DNA of 64,000 nt, taken from Augochlora pura. Lineage: Eukaryota > Arthropoda > Insecta > Hymenoptera > Halictidae. Below, in pieces: positions 37,861-50,664 of this stretch; positions within the stretch are counted from its first letter, which is position 1, and each line of letters starts with the position of its first letter. The position numbers and the translations under genes are program-made. The stretch is taken from assembly GCF_028453695.1 (NCBI RefSeq), contig NC_135774.1:4712001-4776000 (forward strand), written 5' to 3'. A model generated the notes under the pieces. It searched no databases. It saw only the letters and a list, made by a program, of their open reading frames with translations, and was not told where the DNA came from.

Positions 37861-38110
37861 ACATCGCGTGTCCCGTAGATAAGCCGACCGGCAGAGTCGC
37901 AATAAAGACAATGAGAAGTTGGTTTCGAGAGGGTAGACGGGTGCCGGGCCCGGTCGGTTGTCGTCGTGCGACGTCCGATGTCGTTCTTGTTCTTGTAATC
38001 ATTGTCGTCGGCCATTCTATCTTCGATCTTGGTTAATCGTCCAGGTTCGTGATCGTGGCCGCGCCACGGGTAAAAAGGGCAACGAGTGGCAATAAAGACA
38101 ACGAGAAGCG
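37861..38110 (+). repeat. GC-rich dispersed repeat, two copies here, one at 33.4 kb
   Basis: CGCGTG, TCC, GATAAGCCGACCGG and AATAAAGACAATGAGAAG (37862-37918) align with 33362-33418 over nearly 58 bases. AATAAAGACAACGAGAAG recurs at 38091-38108. Between these lies TTGTCGTCGGCCATTCTATC, then TTCGATCTTGGTTAAT (38002-38036), similar to 31872-31905. No open frame across it is convincing. It is probably an old dispersed repeat of unknown class. Confidence 0.5.
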
Positions 38111-38680
38111 CGTCTTTGTTGCCTTCCTGCGTATCTGTGATCTCCCTTATTCATGCGGACTGGCGGCGGCGGTCTCGTTATTTATGTCCATCACTGTGGG
38201 ACACGACCATGGTCAAGAGAGCTGTGAATGGCGATAAAGAGCTGTCTGTCATTTCCATTGACGACGTTGTAACCGAGACCATGCACGGTTTGTTGCTGCT
38301 GACGCGATTGCTCATTCATGTGGAAGGATAATCGGTCATTATTTCTTTCGTAGCCTGGATAATAATCTTTCTCAACATATGACATTTGCTGATTCGTTGG
38401 ACTAACTATGTTATAACAAAACTCAAGTGTCTTTAGTTCATTTTATTTAAACTATCAGAAATCTATGCGTTTGCAGAAGGATATGCTGCAATATTTTCGT
38501 TACATTTGTAGATGCATACTGTTATAGGAATTAATTCTATTTTGGATATTTATGCAAGTTCTCATTTTCATGATCTTCGATTGTTTAGAAAAATTGCAAT
38601 ATATTAATAGAAAAAAAATTAAGTCAAGCGGCGTTATGTTGTCGTAACTTTGTTATTCGACCCTTTCATCTCGATGAACA
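38111..38680. other. Noncoding stretch
   Basis: GC-balanced up to about 38330, then AT-rich. The short frames here overlap on both strands. I see nothing specific. Confidence 0.35.
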
Positions 38681-38685
38681 CGGAC

Positions 38686-39525
38686 CACCCACATTCCACT
38701 TGCCTAACCTTAAATCGTGCCTATTCCACTTGTCTGACTCTATGACCTGTTACATCCCTATTCCACTCGCGTTACCGTAGATTCTCCCTAATCCACCTGT
38801 TTAAGCATAGGCTAATGGTGTCCCACTTGTCCGATCATAGTTTACTCCTATCCCACTTGCATAACCATAGCACCTGCCTCTTCCAATTCCAATCTGGTGA
38901 TCATATATCGTTCCTGCTCACTTATCTTATCATAGATCTGCCTAATCATAGATTGTCGTCATCTCACTTGCCTGACCACAAACCACCTACATTCCGCTTA
39001 TCTGACCAGAAACCACTAAACAGTCCACTTACCGATCGTAGACCATCTACATTCCACTTGTCTGACCATAAACCACTGTGACTTCACTTGAGAACAAAAC
39101 ATGTCAACTCCACTTTACCGACAATAAGTTGTTTCTACTTGAATAGTTTGATTGCGTGATAGTAGATTTACACTATTCCACTTGTATGATAGTAAACCGT
39201 GTATACTCTACTTTTATGACTAAAGATCATTTGTAGATCACTCCTTAGACTGTAGGTAGTTTCTGTTTTATTCTCCGGAGCATAAATCTATTCTACTTAT
39301 TCGATTGTAGGTCGACCATATTCCACTTTTCTGATCCTATGTTAACGATATTTTATTTGCCTGACTATAGACTGTCCCAACTGTACATGCTTGCCAGTAT
39401 ACGGTCTCTACTCCACTTGTCTAACAATAGATCGCCTCTATTTTACTCGTCTGCTCGTAGAGAATCGCTGTTGCATCTATCTGATCATATACAACAGGTA
39501 TTTCATATGTCTGTAGAACTTGCCC
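38686..39525 (+). repeat. Degenerate 30-bp minisatellite
   Basis: More than twenty diverged units of a roughly 30-bp sequence close to CATTCCACTTGTCTGACCAT followed by AAACCACCTA. Adjacent units at 38979-39070 are exactly 30 bp apart. Because the period is a multiple of three, one frame (38815-39081) stays open and reads as a repeating SDHKPL motif. Stops elsewhere, the lack of a good start and the high divergence make it more likely a noncoding tandem repeat. Edges are approximate. Confidence 0.8.
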
Positions 39526-40845
39526 TTCCTGTTGCCCAGTTTACAGGTTGGGGTAGTGAATTCCTATTTTGATATATAACACACAATTGCATACATTTCC
39601 AAAATATATTCCAACGATCCACAATAACAACGAATGGCCTTGAAAGAGCAGAGTATTAAATCAATGGCTTCGTCAGAACTCTGTTTGGAATAACTTTTTG
39701 ATTGGCGTTATCTCGAAAAAAAATTGCACGAAATCATCAAAATGAAATAAAAAGATGCTCAGAATGTTAAACATACCAGATTCTGCTGCTTCCTAAATAT
39801 AAGACAATTCAAAATTCATGAAACATATATAATGTAAAGATTTTAATTTCAACGTAAAATTTAAAAAAATTAGTTATATTAGTTTTTTGTTCAATGTTTA
39901 CGCTGTTTTAGAGATGACTAATGCAAGTATTCTGTGCAAGCATGCGTTCCTATTTACGTGAACAGCAAAACAGCCTTCTGATGAATTTAACAATGGTCAT
40001 TTTAGCTATACCAATGATAATCATCCCAACAGATTTATCAAGTTTGACAATGACCAAAACAAATCTCAATTATATCGAAGTTCAGTATTGAAAACTGTCG
40101 TCGTTTAGCTGTTTTCGGAAATTCAAACATTACTTGTCAGTCGACCCAATAATAGCTAGTATCTCACACAGTGTTATATAGACTTCACGTGGTATGTATT
40201 TATGACAAAATTAGTAGATCAAATTTGAAGCAACAAAAGCGTTTAAAAATTTTGAAACAGTTGTTAAATTAATATACAACGAAGAGATTTTGTGTTAAGA
40301 AACCTTCAAACTAATTTTCTTTGAACCAAACTGTTTGTTTATACAGTTCGTCCTTAAAACAGTATTGCCGAATCCATCTAACATTGTCGCAAGAGAAAAT
40401 AATCGTCTTACTGGTGCCGAAGATGGAATCAATTATTCATTATTGTTGGATAATCACCACCATAGTCAGATCCATTCTTCTACCTTGTACAAATGGCAAT
40501 GGTTATGTCAGTACAAACTATAACCCAGTCCAAGAGCTGATAATTATATCACCATAAATAATCATATTTAAAATAATTATTTCAGGTATTTATAAAATGA
40601 AATAATATACCAAATAATAATAAAGTAAAGTAATAGTATTTTAAATAATGTTACAGATGTGATAATATGCATGCAAATAATTATGAATTAAATATCATGT
40701 GATTTGAAACGATATTTCGTACAATATAATTTCAAAAATGATTCCGGACATGGAGATAATATTAATAAAATAACAAACATGTCATTTCAAATACTGCATG
40801 AAATAATATCATTTCAAATGTTTCCAAATCTGCTATGAAGTAACT
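39526..40845. other. AT-rich noncoding stretch
   Basis: AT-rich. The frames at 40321-40557 overlap and have no domain. I see nothing else. Confidence 0.45.
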
Positions 40846-41518
40846 CTTTTGAAGAAAAATGCAGCTAAAGATCGTCGCAAAAAGGAATTTCCCAAAAGAC
40901 CACCCGCAAGCTCATCCGTGAGAACACGGCCGCACACTGAGCATCAGGATCTTAATTTCATATTTGGTCTCATGCATGCGCATCGATCACGGGCCAGGAG
41001 GCATCCTGGGATTTCCACGGAAGATAAATCTGCCGTCGTTATACGCGATCGTATCCCAGACCGTGATTCGGGGAGCTTCTTGCGGGGACGTTGCCAAGCG
41101 TTGTGGCGGCGGCGTGCGAGCAGAATACAGCCGAGTCGAGCCGAGTCGAGTCGAGCCGACTCGAGTTGCAATGCGTCGCGTCGCGTCGAGATTCTCGGCG
41201 CGTTCGCCGCCTAAAACGGCCAAGACAAACAGAGAACAGGACTCGGCTAGTGGGGTGAATTGAACGGGGTAACAGGGAAAGAGGAAGGTGCAGTATTCTC
41301 CGTTGAATAATATATGCGCTTGCCAAGAGGCAGCAGGATAAATGTAGTCGTATTTGCACAACAATTTCCAACGTGTAGCTCTTGTGCCGTCGGTCCGTTT
41401 GCGGAGGGAGGAGGTCGACGTTTAATGAGCCGTGTCTCACCCTCGCCCTCGCCCTCGCCCTCGTTCCCATTCTCGTCCCCGTCTTCGTTACATCGCGTGG
41501 ATGGGAGGCGTGGCGGCA

Positions 41519-41594
<76 letters not shown>

Positions 41595-42290
41595 ATTTGA
41601 CGTACACAGCATCATGCCTCCTGGCTCATCCTTCTACCGGAAATTTGTGCATATTGTGCATGGATGCTCGGCGAACAGCATGGAGCGCGTAAAATGAAAT
41701 TCGACTGCGGAAGATCGTTATATTCGTAAAATGTCAAAGCAGGTAATAGAACAGAGGGCAGACCGATATAGTGTGTTCGTTTTTCGGCGATACGATATCA
41801 GCCGCGTTGGCTTTTTAATATTCACGAGCACGATCGTTCGCGATTTCGTTGTTCGGCCGCTTTCAACGCGAATAATTGAAGGCAAACCCTGACTCTGCCC
41901 CCATCGCCACACTTTCTCTCCTTTGAAAAATGATTCTGTCGCTGTGCCGGAATTACAACCGAACTCGTTAAGGAGAGTAAAATACTGCATCGTAGCCGAA
42001 CGGTTCCATAAAAGCCCGCGATTCACTCCGGGAGCCTATAAAATTTCAATTTGTATGGTGCCCGGGAGAACATAATTTTAACCCCTTGCGGGCGAGACTC
42101 GCGCGGGCGGGAAAGTTGGTAGCGAACAGGAGTTTCGGTGAAAAGGTTACGCTTGTTGGTGTAACTTTTATCAAGATATTCTATTAAACTCGTTTTATCT
42201 TCGGGAACCGACGTATAGATGTACATAGTAGACGAACGAGTTCCTTTATCGAGGATTTTCAAACGATGATGCGGCGGCACGATTCAATGC
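40846..42290. other. GC-rich island with microsatellites
   Basis: A CpG-rich island. It contains a CCGAGTCGAG-type short tandem array (41130-41165), CCCTCG hexamers (41440-41463) and a long GA run. The long frames on both strands at 40849-41697 owe their length to these repeats (runs of RE, SL or SP) and are not supported as genes. A solitary TTAACCCCTTGCGGGCGAG (42078-42096) resembles a piggyBac-like MITE end without a partner. Confidence 0.4.
41520..41592. repeat. (GA)n microsatellite, 73 bp
   Basis: Nearly pure GA with a single GAAAG interruption at 41561-41565. Confidence 0.97.
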
Positions 42291-44480
42291 AACGAGGAGA
42301 TCGGAACAAGCAAAAATGTATGTTGGATGATAATCGACTCGGACATGTCAATTTAAAAGTGTTGTTTGCTAAGTAAATTGAAATTGTAGATGCAATCCTG
42401 TAAGTGATACAGCAAGTGGAAAATGTTGACTATTGTCAACGTATAGCGTAGAAACAGATAAGAAAATCGAATAGAAGTTTATGTTAGAATGTGCTGCTTT
42501 TTTTCGAGTCATTTTACATTGCGGATGTAATTCTATAAGTTATACAGCAAGTAAAAGTAGTTAACAGTTTCCTGTCGCGAATATCGTGATGCATTAAAAA
42601 CCTTCTCATGACAATAAGGATGATGGAAACGAAATAGAAATTAAATCTTGAAATGAACCACGGTATAAAAGTATTTGTTGCTTAAAGCGAAAGAAATGAA
42701 GCAAGCGCCACTTTAAAATATAATTACCAGTTTGAAATTACATCTTTCTTATCATTTTTAAGTAAAACTATTTTGAATTTATTTGCATTTCCAACATCAA
42801 AAATGCATGTGAAAAACAAGCGAAAAATAAAAGGTAACAGTTTTGTGCGATTCTGTCGCAAAAATATGTATAACGTCGATGTATGTGGAGATAAATTCTG
42901 AAATTGATACGTGAAAACTTCGCTTCAGATTTTTTATCTATTTTATCATAGAATATCATATCGAAGTTTGTGCAGGAAAATTTCTGCCACCCGTGTAAAT
43001 CGCAAATAAAGTAATCGCAAATTGAAATAAAATTACATTTTAAATCTGGTACATAGGACATAGTATGTCATGTTTTTCCAATAATCTTTCGGTAAATAAA
43101 TTGAATGAATTAACGGATAATATTATAGAATAAACGGATAATGGAAATACTGCCATGAAATTTTCACCGTTCGTCAGTGACTGTTCCGGTTATAATATTC
43201 CTTAGCTATAATTACGTCTGATCGGACTGCAACGTGATTATGGAGAATGGTAACCGTGATTCTGTGAGCGTTCTATTAGCTTGTGGCTTGCTGCTAATTT
43301 GTGCTACAACATCGCTTTCTCAATGTCAGTTAGCTCCATGATATATTAGCTATAGCGATGCGACAATACGGGGTTTGATAAAGCGCCTGTATAGGCAGGC
43401 AACGCAGCAACGTGTGAAACAATAATTTGTCACGTGTCTATAAATTTCGATCGATGAAAACATTAATATAATATTCGATTTTGATCTGTAATTGATAGTT
43501 AAATTTTGTGCTGTTACCGGACTATTATTTATTTCAACAATTTGAAGCATGATGATGAAGTGTATGCACAATTATTTCTTCATTAATTACGATTAAACAT
43601 ATCCTTGTTAATCATTTACAAGGAAATAAAATAATACTGGACACAGAATCATGCAGAAATCTTTGAAGAGTTACGTTGGTAAAATAATTCTAATAATTAC
43701 AAGAATAAACTTAGCCAATTTAAACATGTTCCTGCAAGAAGCTTTGACGAAACATGTCGTTTATCGTATTATACGAGATTTTTAACAACAAATGAGTGCT
43801 TCAAAAGATTAAATACACTGAACGTTACTCTTTGTCACTTATTTGCGAGAGCTTCTTACCTTTTCATGAGTACACATTTACAATTTAGATTTTTGATTTA
43901 CGCTATATTTCTGTTCTATTTATTTCACGTCTTTTATTATTTTTAATTAGTTGACTGTTGCAATCTCTTTGATAGGCCTTTAAGTTACTGTAATTGTATT
44001 ATACACGTTTGATTTTATTCCTAATTTGTTTAAATACCTTATTTTCATGTAGAAATATCAGCATTACATAGCCTTAACTTAAGCCTTTGCACCATTACGT
44101 CTTTCAGAACTACGTTGTTTACGACCGTCTCGTCATTCATTATTTCCTTGATGTCATGAGATGATTCGTGTGTCCCGATTGTCTCTGTTTAATTTCACTC
44201 CCAGATTTCGATGACAGAGGCTTCAAATTATGTTTCGATTTAATGGAAATGATTGGCATATTTATTGAATCGTGCACGAAACATTCGTTACGTGTCTGAT
44301 GCGTTATTATGGTGCAAGAGGTTAATGTAAATGGTTCTTAATACCTTATTAGTTCGCTAGTACGATGCATCCTATCTGCCTCAAATATGTGTATAAAAAT
44401 GTATAGAACATTAAAGTTTCATCGACAGTGAGCTTTGAAAAATATTAGTACAGATATTAGATGCCGTTAGGTAGCGGCTC
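42291..44480. other. AT-rich noncoding stretch
   Basis: AT-rich, with a diverged internal echo: GATGCAATCCTGTAAGTGATACAGCAAGT (near 42390) against GATGTAATTCTATAAGTTATACAGCAAGT (near 42525), about 135 bp apart. No gene was recognised. Confidence 0.4.
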
Positions 44481-45739
44481 GGTGTACTCGAAAAATTTTA
44501 GTCTGACTCCAGCGCACCGGTGCGTCACAGCAGAATCCCATTACTGATTCTATCGTCGCGGCGGGGACGGTAATACAAGAGTCGGTTCGGAGGAAACCTT
44601 ATTTTTTCGGTTTAATTTGCGGGGAAACGGTTGCGGGATAGTCGAAGGAATAAGAACGGATGTAAAGCCGACAGCGATTCAAGTGTTGCCGCGGTGGTTC
44701 GTGAAACAGGTTCCTCGCTTCCTCTCTCAGGAGGCAATATTCCACCTAAATACCGGAAGTGGTTTCCTAGAAGGCGTCGACACTCTTGCAGAGCACGGCG
44801 CTTCTTTCCTTAAGCCTCGGAGAAACAAGAAACACGGATGAAAGAGGGATTACACGTGGCCCATGGTGCTCCCTTAGCACTGGCTCCCTCGCGACTCAGC
44901 TTAGTGCATGCAAAACGAATAGATTAGGTTCTTCCCCGTTGTACGGGAATAGCAGAACCGTCGCGGTAGCCCAATTTCCTCCTCGTCGATCCCGTACGCT
45001 GCACTTTTTCTCCAATTAGAGATGTTAAACCGGCCGCTGACCACTGCTCCATTCGTCCTCTTCATCCCCAGAAACGGTGAAATTCTCTGGAAGCGACAAC
45101 GCCGTGTTCGAATTACTCGAATCCGTTCTCTAATTACGAGCCGCGTTGAAAACACAACCGAGAGGAAGGAACGAGCTTAACGAGCCGCGTGAACGCTTTG
45201 AACGCGGACCAGAAATTTTTCTAATACGTCATTCGCGGCGGCCGCGCGCGCCGTGCTCGGCCGCTATGTTTCCGCGAGGCGAGGCGAGGCGAGATAAGAT
45301 GAGTCAGGGCGAGGCAGGGAGAAGCAAAACGAGGCAGAGCGAGGCGGGTCCTCGTACGTGAAAAGCCGACGCACGTCCGCCCGAGAAAGCCCTCGACCGG
45401 CCCCGGGGTTGGTCTTCAGGCTCGAGCGGCGAATTCCACATGTTATTCCGGCCGAAGCGGCGATTCGTTTATAATCAGTGACCTCCTGCGGCCCGGGAGA
45501 AATGGAGGAACGCGAAAAAGGGAGAAGAAAAGTCGCGGCGAAGGGTCGGTGGGTAGAAGGGGCATGCTAACGCGGACTGCGTGTCTATCCTTGTACCAGT
45601 GTCCGCGTTTATGCGCGTTCAAAGTTAGCCACGGGGATGCCCTGCCCTCGGTGCCCTGGCCTGGCCTGCCCTCGCCCGTCGTCGCCGTGCACACGGCTGT
45701 TTTCGCAAGCATGAACCAAATACGTACACAGCCGAGGGG

Positions 45740-46069
45740 TTAACCGACCGCGTATCTCCCTGCTATCGTCATAACCCACATAGAGGGCGTCACACCGACG
45801 GGCAACGGAGGGCAGATGGCGGGCAAGGGGCGGCCTAGTGACGTCATGTTCCCGCCACACGGGTCCACACAGATGCGTCGATAAGCTTTGCTGGATGCTG
45901 CTGCTGCTACTACCCCTGCTGCTGTTGCTGGTGGTGGTGGTGGTGGCGGTTCTGCTGTCGGCAGCGGCAGTGGTGGTGGTGGTAGTGGCGGTGCTGCTGC
46001 ATTTTCCCCCCCGTTTTCCATCCTAACTACCGAAGTATGACGTAAACCGTTTTGCGAACGGTTTTCCAT
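45740..46069 (-). CDS. Candidate N-terminal exon, proline/alanine-rich
   Basis: A 110-codon frame from a true ATG (context GATAAATGG) reads MENRSQNGLRHTSVVRMENG and then long proline and alanine runs (PPLPPPPLPLP; PPPPPPPATAAG). Low-complexity N-termini like this occur in insect transcription regulators, and the GA/CT tracts just upstream (46147-46220) would fall in its 5' region. Against it, the frame follows a CCG/GCA microsatellite, there is no domain, and the last third (RRICVDPCGGNMTSLG...) matches nothing I know. It may equally be chance in GC-rich DNA. Confidence 0.18.
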   Translation of the reverse strand: MENRSQNGLRHTSVVRMENGGENAAAPPLPPPPLPLPTAEPPPPPPPATAAGVVAAAASSKAYRRICVDPCGGNMTSLGRPLPAICPPLPVGVTPSMWVMTIAGRYAVG

Positions 46070-46146
46070 TTATCTTCGCTCTCTTAATTTCCTCCGGAAA
46101 AATCGAAACCGTTGCACTGCCTCACGCTGTCGCGTCCGTTGCAAGT

Positions 46147-46258
46147 CTCTCTCTCTCCCTCTCTCTCTCGCTCTCTCTCTCCCTCTCTCACTCCTCTCTG
46201 TCACTCCCCTCACTCCCTTTCTCCTTCCCTTGTCGGTCGTTCTGCCCCCCCCCCCCCC
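46147..46258 (+). repeat. CT-rich tract and C14 homopolymer
   Basis: CTCTCTCCCTC-type polypyrimidine from 46147 to about 46230, then fourteen consecutive C at 46245-46258. Confidence 0.93.
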
Positions 46259-46560
46259 GCCCCCTTACCACGGAAACCCGATGAAATACATTTTCGCGTC
46301 AAAGTGTCAACTCGATGTTTTTTGCTGAAACGGTCTCGGCGAGGTGGGAGGCTTAGGGAGGTGTAGATGCGATTGTATCGTAAATTGTGGAAGAAGAGGT
46401 ACCGAGCGATAATTGCGTGCCAATATTTTTTAGCCGCGGATCTGGAGCAACGGGCGGGCAGAAATATGTGACACGACATATTTTCGCTCGGACTTCATTC
46501 CCGACCTGTAACGGACCGAAGAAACACGATCCGTGTAACGTATGATACCACGGAATTTGT

Positions 46561-47915
46561 TTGTACCGCTGATGGAGTCAGTCTATGATGATTTCCCGAC
46601 AGAAAGGTGGTTTCGAACGAGTTTTGCGATTATGTATTCACTAGGACCACTTTCCATTTTGGTAATGCACCAATTTGTTGTCGTGAGAAAGTCATTATGG
46701 ACATACAGGTTAAAAGGACGTCAAAGGCCTGAAAGGACGTTATTTGCTCACATTTGACTCAACTCTAAGAGTAATAGAAGTGTGTTGCTTTATGACAATA
46801 ACCATTTAAACTTTTCGAATTATAAAGTTGATTCAACCATACTATAAGTCTATTCATTTCAATAATTATAAAATAAATATGCGAGACCGGTATTTTTCAC
46901 AATCACGATAAAAGTAATGTTAATAAAATGAATTCAATGAGATTCTCTTATTTATATATGTAGTGAATTAAAGTATTCATTACATAGCGAAAGCGTAGAT
47001 CGAAGATTCACGGTCTCAAAAATCATAAACCGAATCAAATTTTAATTTAACCAGGAGTGATTTTAGGTTAGGTTGAGGCTCCTTGAAAACAGGATAGCTC
47101 CGTTTTTTCAAAGGTTCATTTATCGCTTTTCGAGGGAAGCGTTATTGCAGTTTTATCGAGTATACTAGAAAATGTATTAACAAAAAAGGCCGCGAACGAA
47201 TCCAATTTTAATGAAACTTTGCAGCCTTGTGGAAGTTTAAGCTTAGAAGTTTGAGTGGTGAAATCAGTCCGCAAAGTTCTTTCCATAAAACGGAACTGTT
47301 TGGTGGCAAAAAACTGATTTAATCGGTAAACGACAGTGAATGTAAATTGGTAAAAAGATATTAACTTCAGCCCCAAAAACATAAAAATTTTAATTATAGA
47401 AAAAGTATTTTGATATTTAAATACGATGTATATAGAAAGTGTTTATAACATAAATATGGTTTAACGCATATAAGTTGATTATGTGTGTAATATAAACGCG
47501 TTATCGTTACTATCTCATTTCTATTTTTATAACACGAACATTCGATAAAATTCTGACATCTAGGGGATGATAATTTTTAATATTACCTTTCTTAAACTTT
47601 GTTTTCTGTCTTTAATTATTTTCAAATAATCAATTTAGGATTTGATTTTTGTTAAGTTTTATTATTTCAGTTATATATACTCAAATTACCGCAGTTAAAT
47701 GTGATAAACATGCATCCCTTTTGACTTCTTTATAACTCTACAATTTTATTAAAATTGAATTTGCTTATGAAAATACAAAAATAATACCAATGTTCACAAT
47801 ATCATTCCGTTAAATAAATGAAAACTATAAAGTATAACAATCTTAATTCACAAAAGTTATAGACCGTAGAACTTTAAACAAGCCTCCATTTTATAAAAAA
47901 ACTTGAAAAAAAGAT
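46561..47915. other. AT-rich noncoding stretch
   Basis: AT-rich. The frames at 46542-46757 (plus) and 47116-47382 (minus) have no domain. No element ends are seen. Confidence 0.4.
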
Positions 47916-47917
47916 TT

Positions 47918-48223
47918 TTACCAAAATTTATCAAATGTCAATAATAAAACAAACAATTTACTTGGAGCGAATTTTCCACACGTTGTGAAATTGTTTTCAT
48001 CTAAAAATACCGAGATTCCTGACTCCCAAGTATATTTGATTTCAAATAACGTTTCCATCGATTTTTCAACTTCCGTCGACAGTGATTTGACATGTTTTGA
48101 AGTCGTTGCTACTCGTTGACCGACATTCTCGACTGTTTTCAGTGTTTCTATGGGACACGAACGTTGCCCTGTGTTAAACGGCGCGTTCAACGATACTCTC
48201 TCTCCCGTTTCCGTTGATTTTTA
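47918..48223 (-). CDS. Candidate exon or chance ORF, unknown
   Basis: The minus strand is open for 101 codons with a protein-like composition (…SCPIETLKTVENVGQRVATT, then KHVKSLSTEVEKSMETLFE) in a region that is not GC-rich, which makes length alone a little more informative. There is no in-frame ATG near its start, so it would need to be an internal exon. A donor-like CCAA|GTAAAT at about 47962-47970 could end it, but no strong acceptor is obvious upstream. The K/E/T/S-rich middle could form a helix. No family is recognised. Confidence 0.2.
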
Positions 48224-49689
48224 ATTGAATGGAAGACAATTGCTCCGAAGTCCGAGACGTAGACGGCTGTTTGGAGCTTCGCCAAGGTGGTTTCCCCGTT
48301 TTAAAATTCAATTAAAATGGTCATAGTTACTTCGGGAAGGCATCAATCGCGTTCTTTCGACGTTGTTCATTTAACAATGCCGGCCGTGAATTGCCACCGT
48401 TCTCGGCTAACCGAGATTAGATTCCGGAGTAATTGTATTAATTAATCGACGGCGATGTGCCGGATCCATGGAAGCTATATGGTCTATCAGTTCATCTTTA
48501 GGGTAATTAAATCGTGGGATAATATGTACATAGTCCGACAATTATGAACTGTATTTCACTTGTTCTATGATTTAGATGGCAGCTGTGGTAACCGTCTTAC
48601 ATTCATATTTGACGTTGTAGAATAATATTAAATCAACTTGGGTTTTAATGTTTAAACCATTTAAGCTTTCTAACGCTCCAAACTTTTTATAATGCGTATA
48701 ATAAAGTTGCCTCAAAAATAAATGGTTTTATAATGTTCATTTAAAAAGTTCTATAAAAGAGACACTTGCAAGCTTGGAATAGTAAACTATCTAAATGAAT
48801 ATAGTAAATAGATAACGTATAAAAAGTATACAGAATAAGTTTCGTAACATGATATCGAATAATTCAAAACATGCGTTGAATGAAAAATTGTTTCAAAGAG
48901 AGGCAACTATAATTATAGTATTGAAATTAAATTTTGCTCCTTTATCACACATTAAATTCTACATGAAAAGGTATTACATCAAATATGATATGAAATAAGA
49001 TAGTTACTGAAACGTTAACCAAATAATTAGCTATACTGACCAGCTGCCCGTAAGAACTGTTAATAATGGTCTTTTCTATTACAACAGAATTTATTTTTGC
49101 TAATTATTCAATAACTATTTATTTTAGATCATGTTGGGTAATAATACACTTTTATGTAAAATTCGTTTCTTCGTTTGAAACATAAACTATTCTATCCAAA
49201 AAATTGACGGCGATTTTCGTATTTTAATGAAAAACATAATAACGTAGAATTAATTACAGAATTACATGTGTCCTTGCAAACCATGCAACTTCTACGTGAA
49301 ATATGTTCTTTCGTACAAGGAATATTTTATGCAAGACACCCCGTATACTTAATAGTTATAAGTAGACTGCGGATTGTATGCATTTTATCAGTGATTAAAA
49401 AAGAAAATTGTTTATAATTTCTTTATACATCATAATCGCATGCACAGATAGAAACAAAATTGACAATATCAAATCCGTTCACTATCTATTATTGAAAGAT
49501 CGTATGAACTGAAGGTTATATGATTCATTCATTTATTTATCTACATAATTTAGATGTCTTGTTTTTCAAGCAGATTCTATCTTTTTAAGTGGACCACCGC
49601 ATGCAGCTTGTATGAATCGAAACAGCATAAATCACTGAACAAAAGCGTTTCGATATGGTAGATTTACGATAGATATTCATCGGCCCACA
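48224..49689. other. Noncoding stretch
   Basis: GC-balanced up to about 48480, then AT-rich. GCAAGACACCCCGTATA at 49332-49348 looks like a solitary transposon end of the GACACCCTGTATA type. No gene. Confidence 0.4.
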
Positions 49690-49860
49690 TTTATGACAGT
49701 TAACCGATTTCGATGAAATTTTCAGCATGTATATACATAAGCTACAAAGATCTATGTAATGCAATGTTTAACGTTTAATTATACACTCAAATGAGAAAGT
49801 TAAAATATACATTTCTTTATCTTTGTTTGTCGCTTCAACCAATTCTACTTTATGTAAAAA
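49690..49860 (+). repeat. Dispersed repeat, single arm of a foldback family
   Basis: Contains AACCGATTTCGATGAAATTTTCAGCATGTA and, further in, TTTGTCGCTTCAACCAATTC. Both blocks recur in the two inverted arms at 59985-60395. Confidence 0.6.
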
Positions 49861-50660
49861 TTGTTATTGCGTTTCTTTAATAAATTATACCAGGTTCGAC
49901 GAAAATGGACATAAAATATATAAATGAGACTAGGATCGAATCATAGTTCAATATTAATGTCATATCGTTAATTAAATAGTGTTAGTACTATTAAAGGGGA
50001 TAGCTAGTAATAGTACAAATTGAGTTACGAAAAACTATATTTCCACATTTAATTAATTAATTTATTATACATAGAAATAAATCTAAGTAATGTATAAATC
50101 TTATTCTGCGTTTGAATTGTTGGAATTTAAATCAATTATAAACAATTCAGTTAATATTTGAATATCATGATCTAGTCACCGTCATTTCTGTTCAATAACT
50201 TGAACAATATGTTCAATACATTTTCTCCAACTTTTAATCGTAACATGTTATAATAACTCAATAAATCACTTTTCTTACATCTATAGATCTAAACATTGTA
50301 TTGTTTGTTGCAACATACTTTTCAGTGAATTTAATTCATAGTGGAAGGAAACCAATCAAAGCACCCTGATATTTTGCCTCTGTTATTTTATTTATTACAT
50401 AGGTACTTGCTATGTCTTGCCGTCTTATTTGCATAAAATTGAAAAAATGAAGATTTTGCAATATTGATACATTAATTGAATCGTTTCTAATTACTGTAAA
50501 CTCTAACAATACAAATATAGAATCAAAATAAATTCTATATGTGTATGTAATACCTAGATAAATTAAATATAGAAATAAATATAATTTTCCATATCTTAAT
50601 TTATACTTTGACTTGCCTTCTTATTTGCGTTATTGTATAGTAATATATTAAAACCTATAA
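49861..50660. other. AT-rich noncoding stretch
   Basis: AT-rich sequence with no gene or repeat boundary that I can see before the TTAA-flanked MITE. Confidence 0.45.
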
Positions 50661-50664
50661 TTAA

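Larger units (their letters stand above)
44481..46560. other. Strongest GC/CpG-rich island
   Basis: About 2 kb of visibly high GC and CpG, including a GGCGAGGCGA-type tandem stretch (45274-45345), GGTGGT and GCTGCT runs (45895-46000), a long CT-rich tract and a C14 run. The pattern suits an insect gene's promoter or 5' region, but I cannot identify a transcription start. Most frames are compositional. Confidence 0.4.

Noticed and set aside
41039..41697. Long open frames on both strands (up to 185 codons)
   Set aside because: Their length comes from the GA microsatellite and hexamer repeats, which translate into RE, SL or SP runs. There is no domain.
42078..42100. Possible piggyBac-like left end (TTAACCCCTTGCGGGC)
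   Set aside because: No inverted partner found downstream. Noted in the island entry only.
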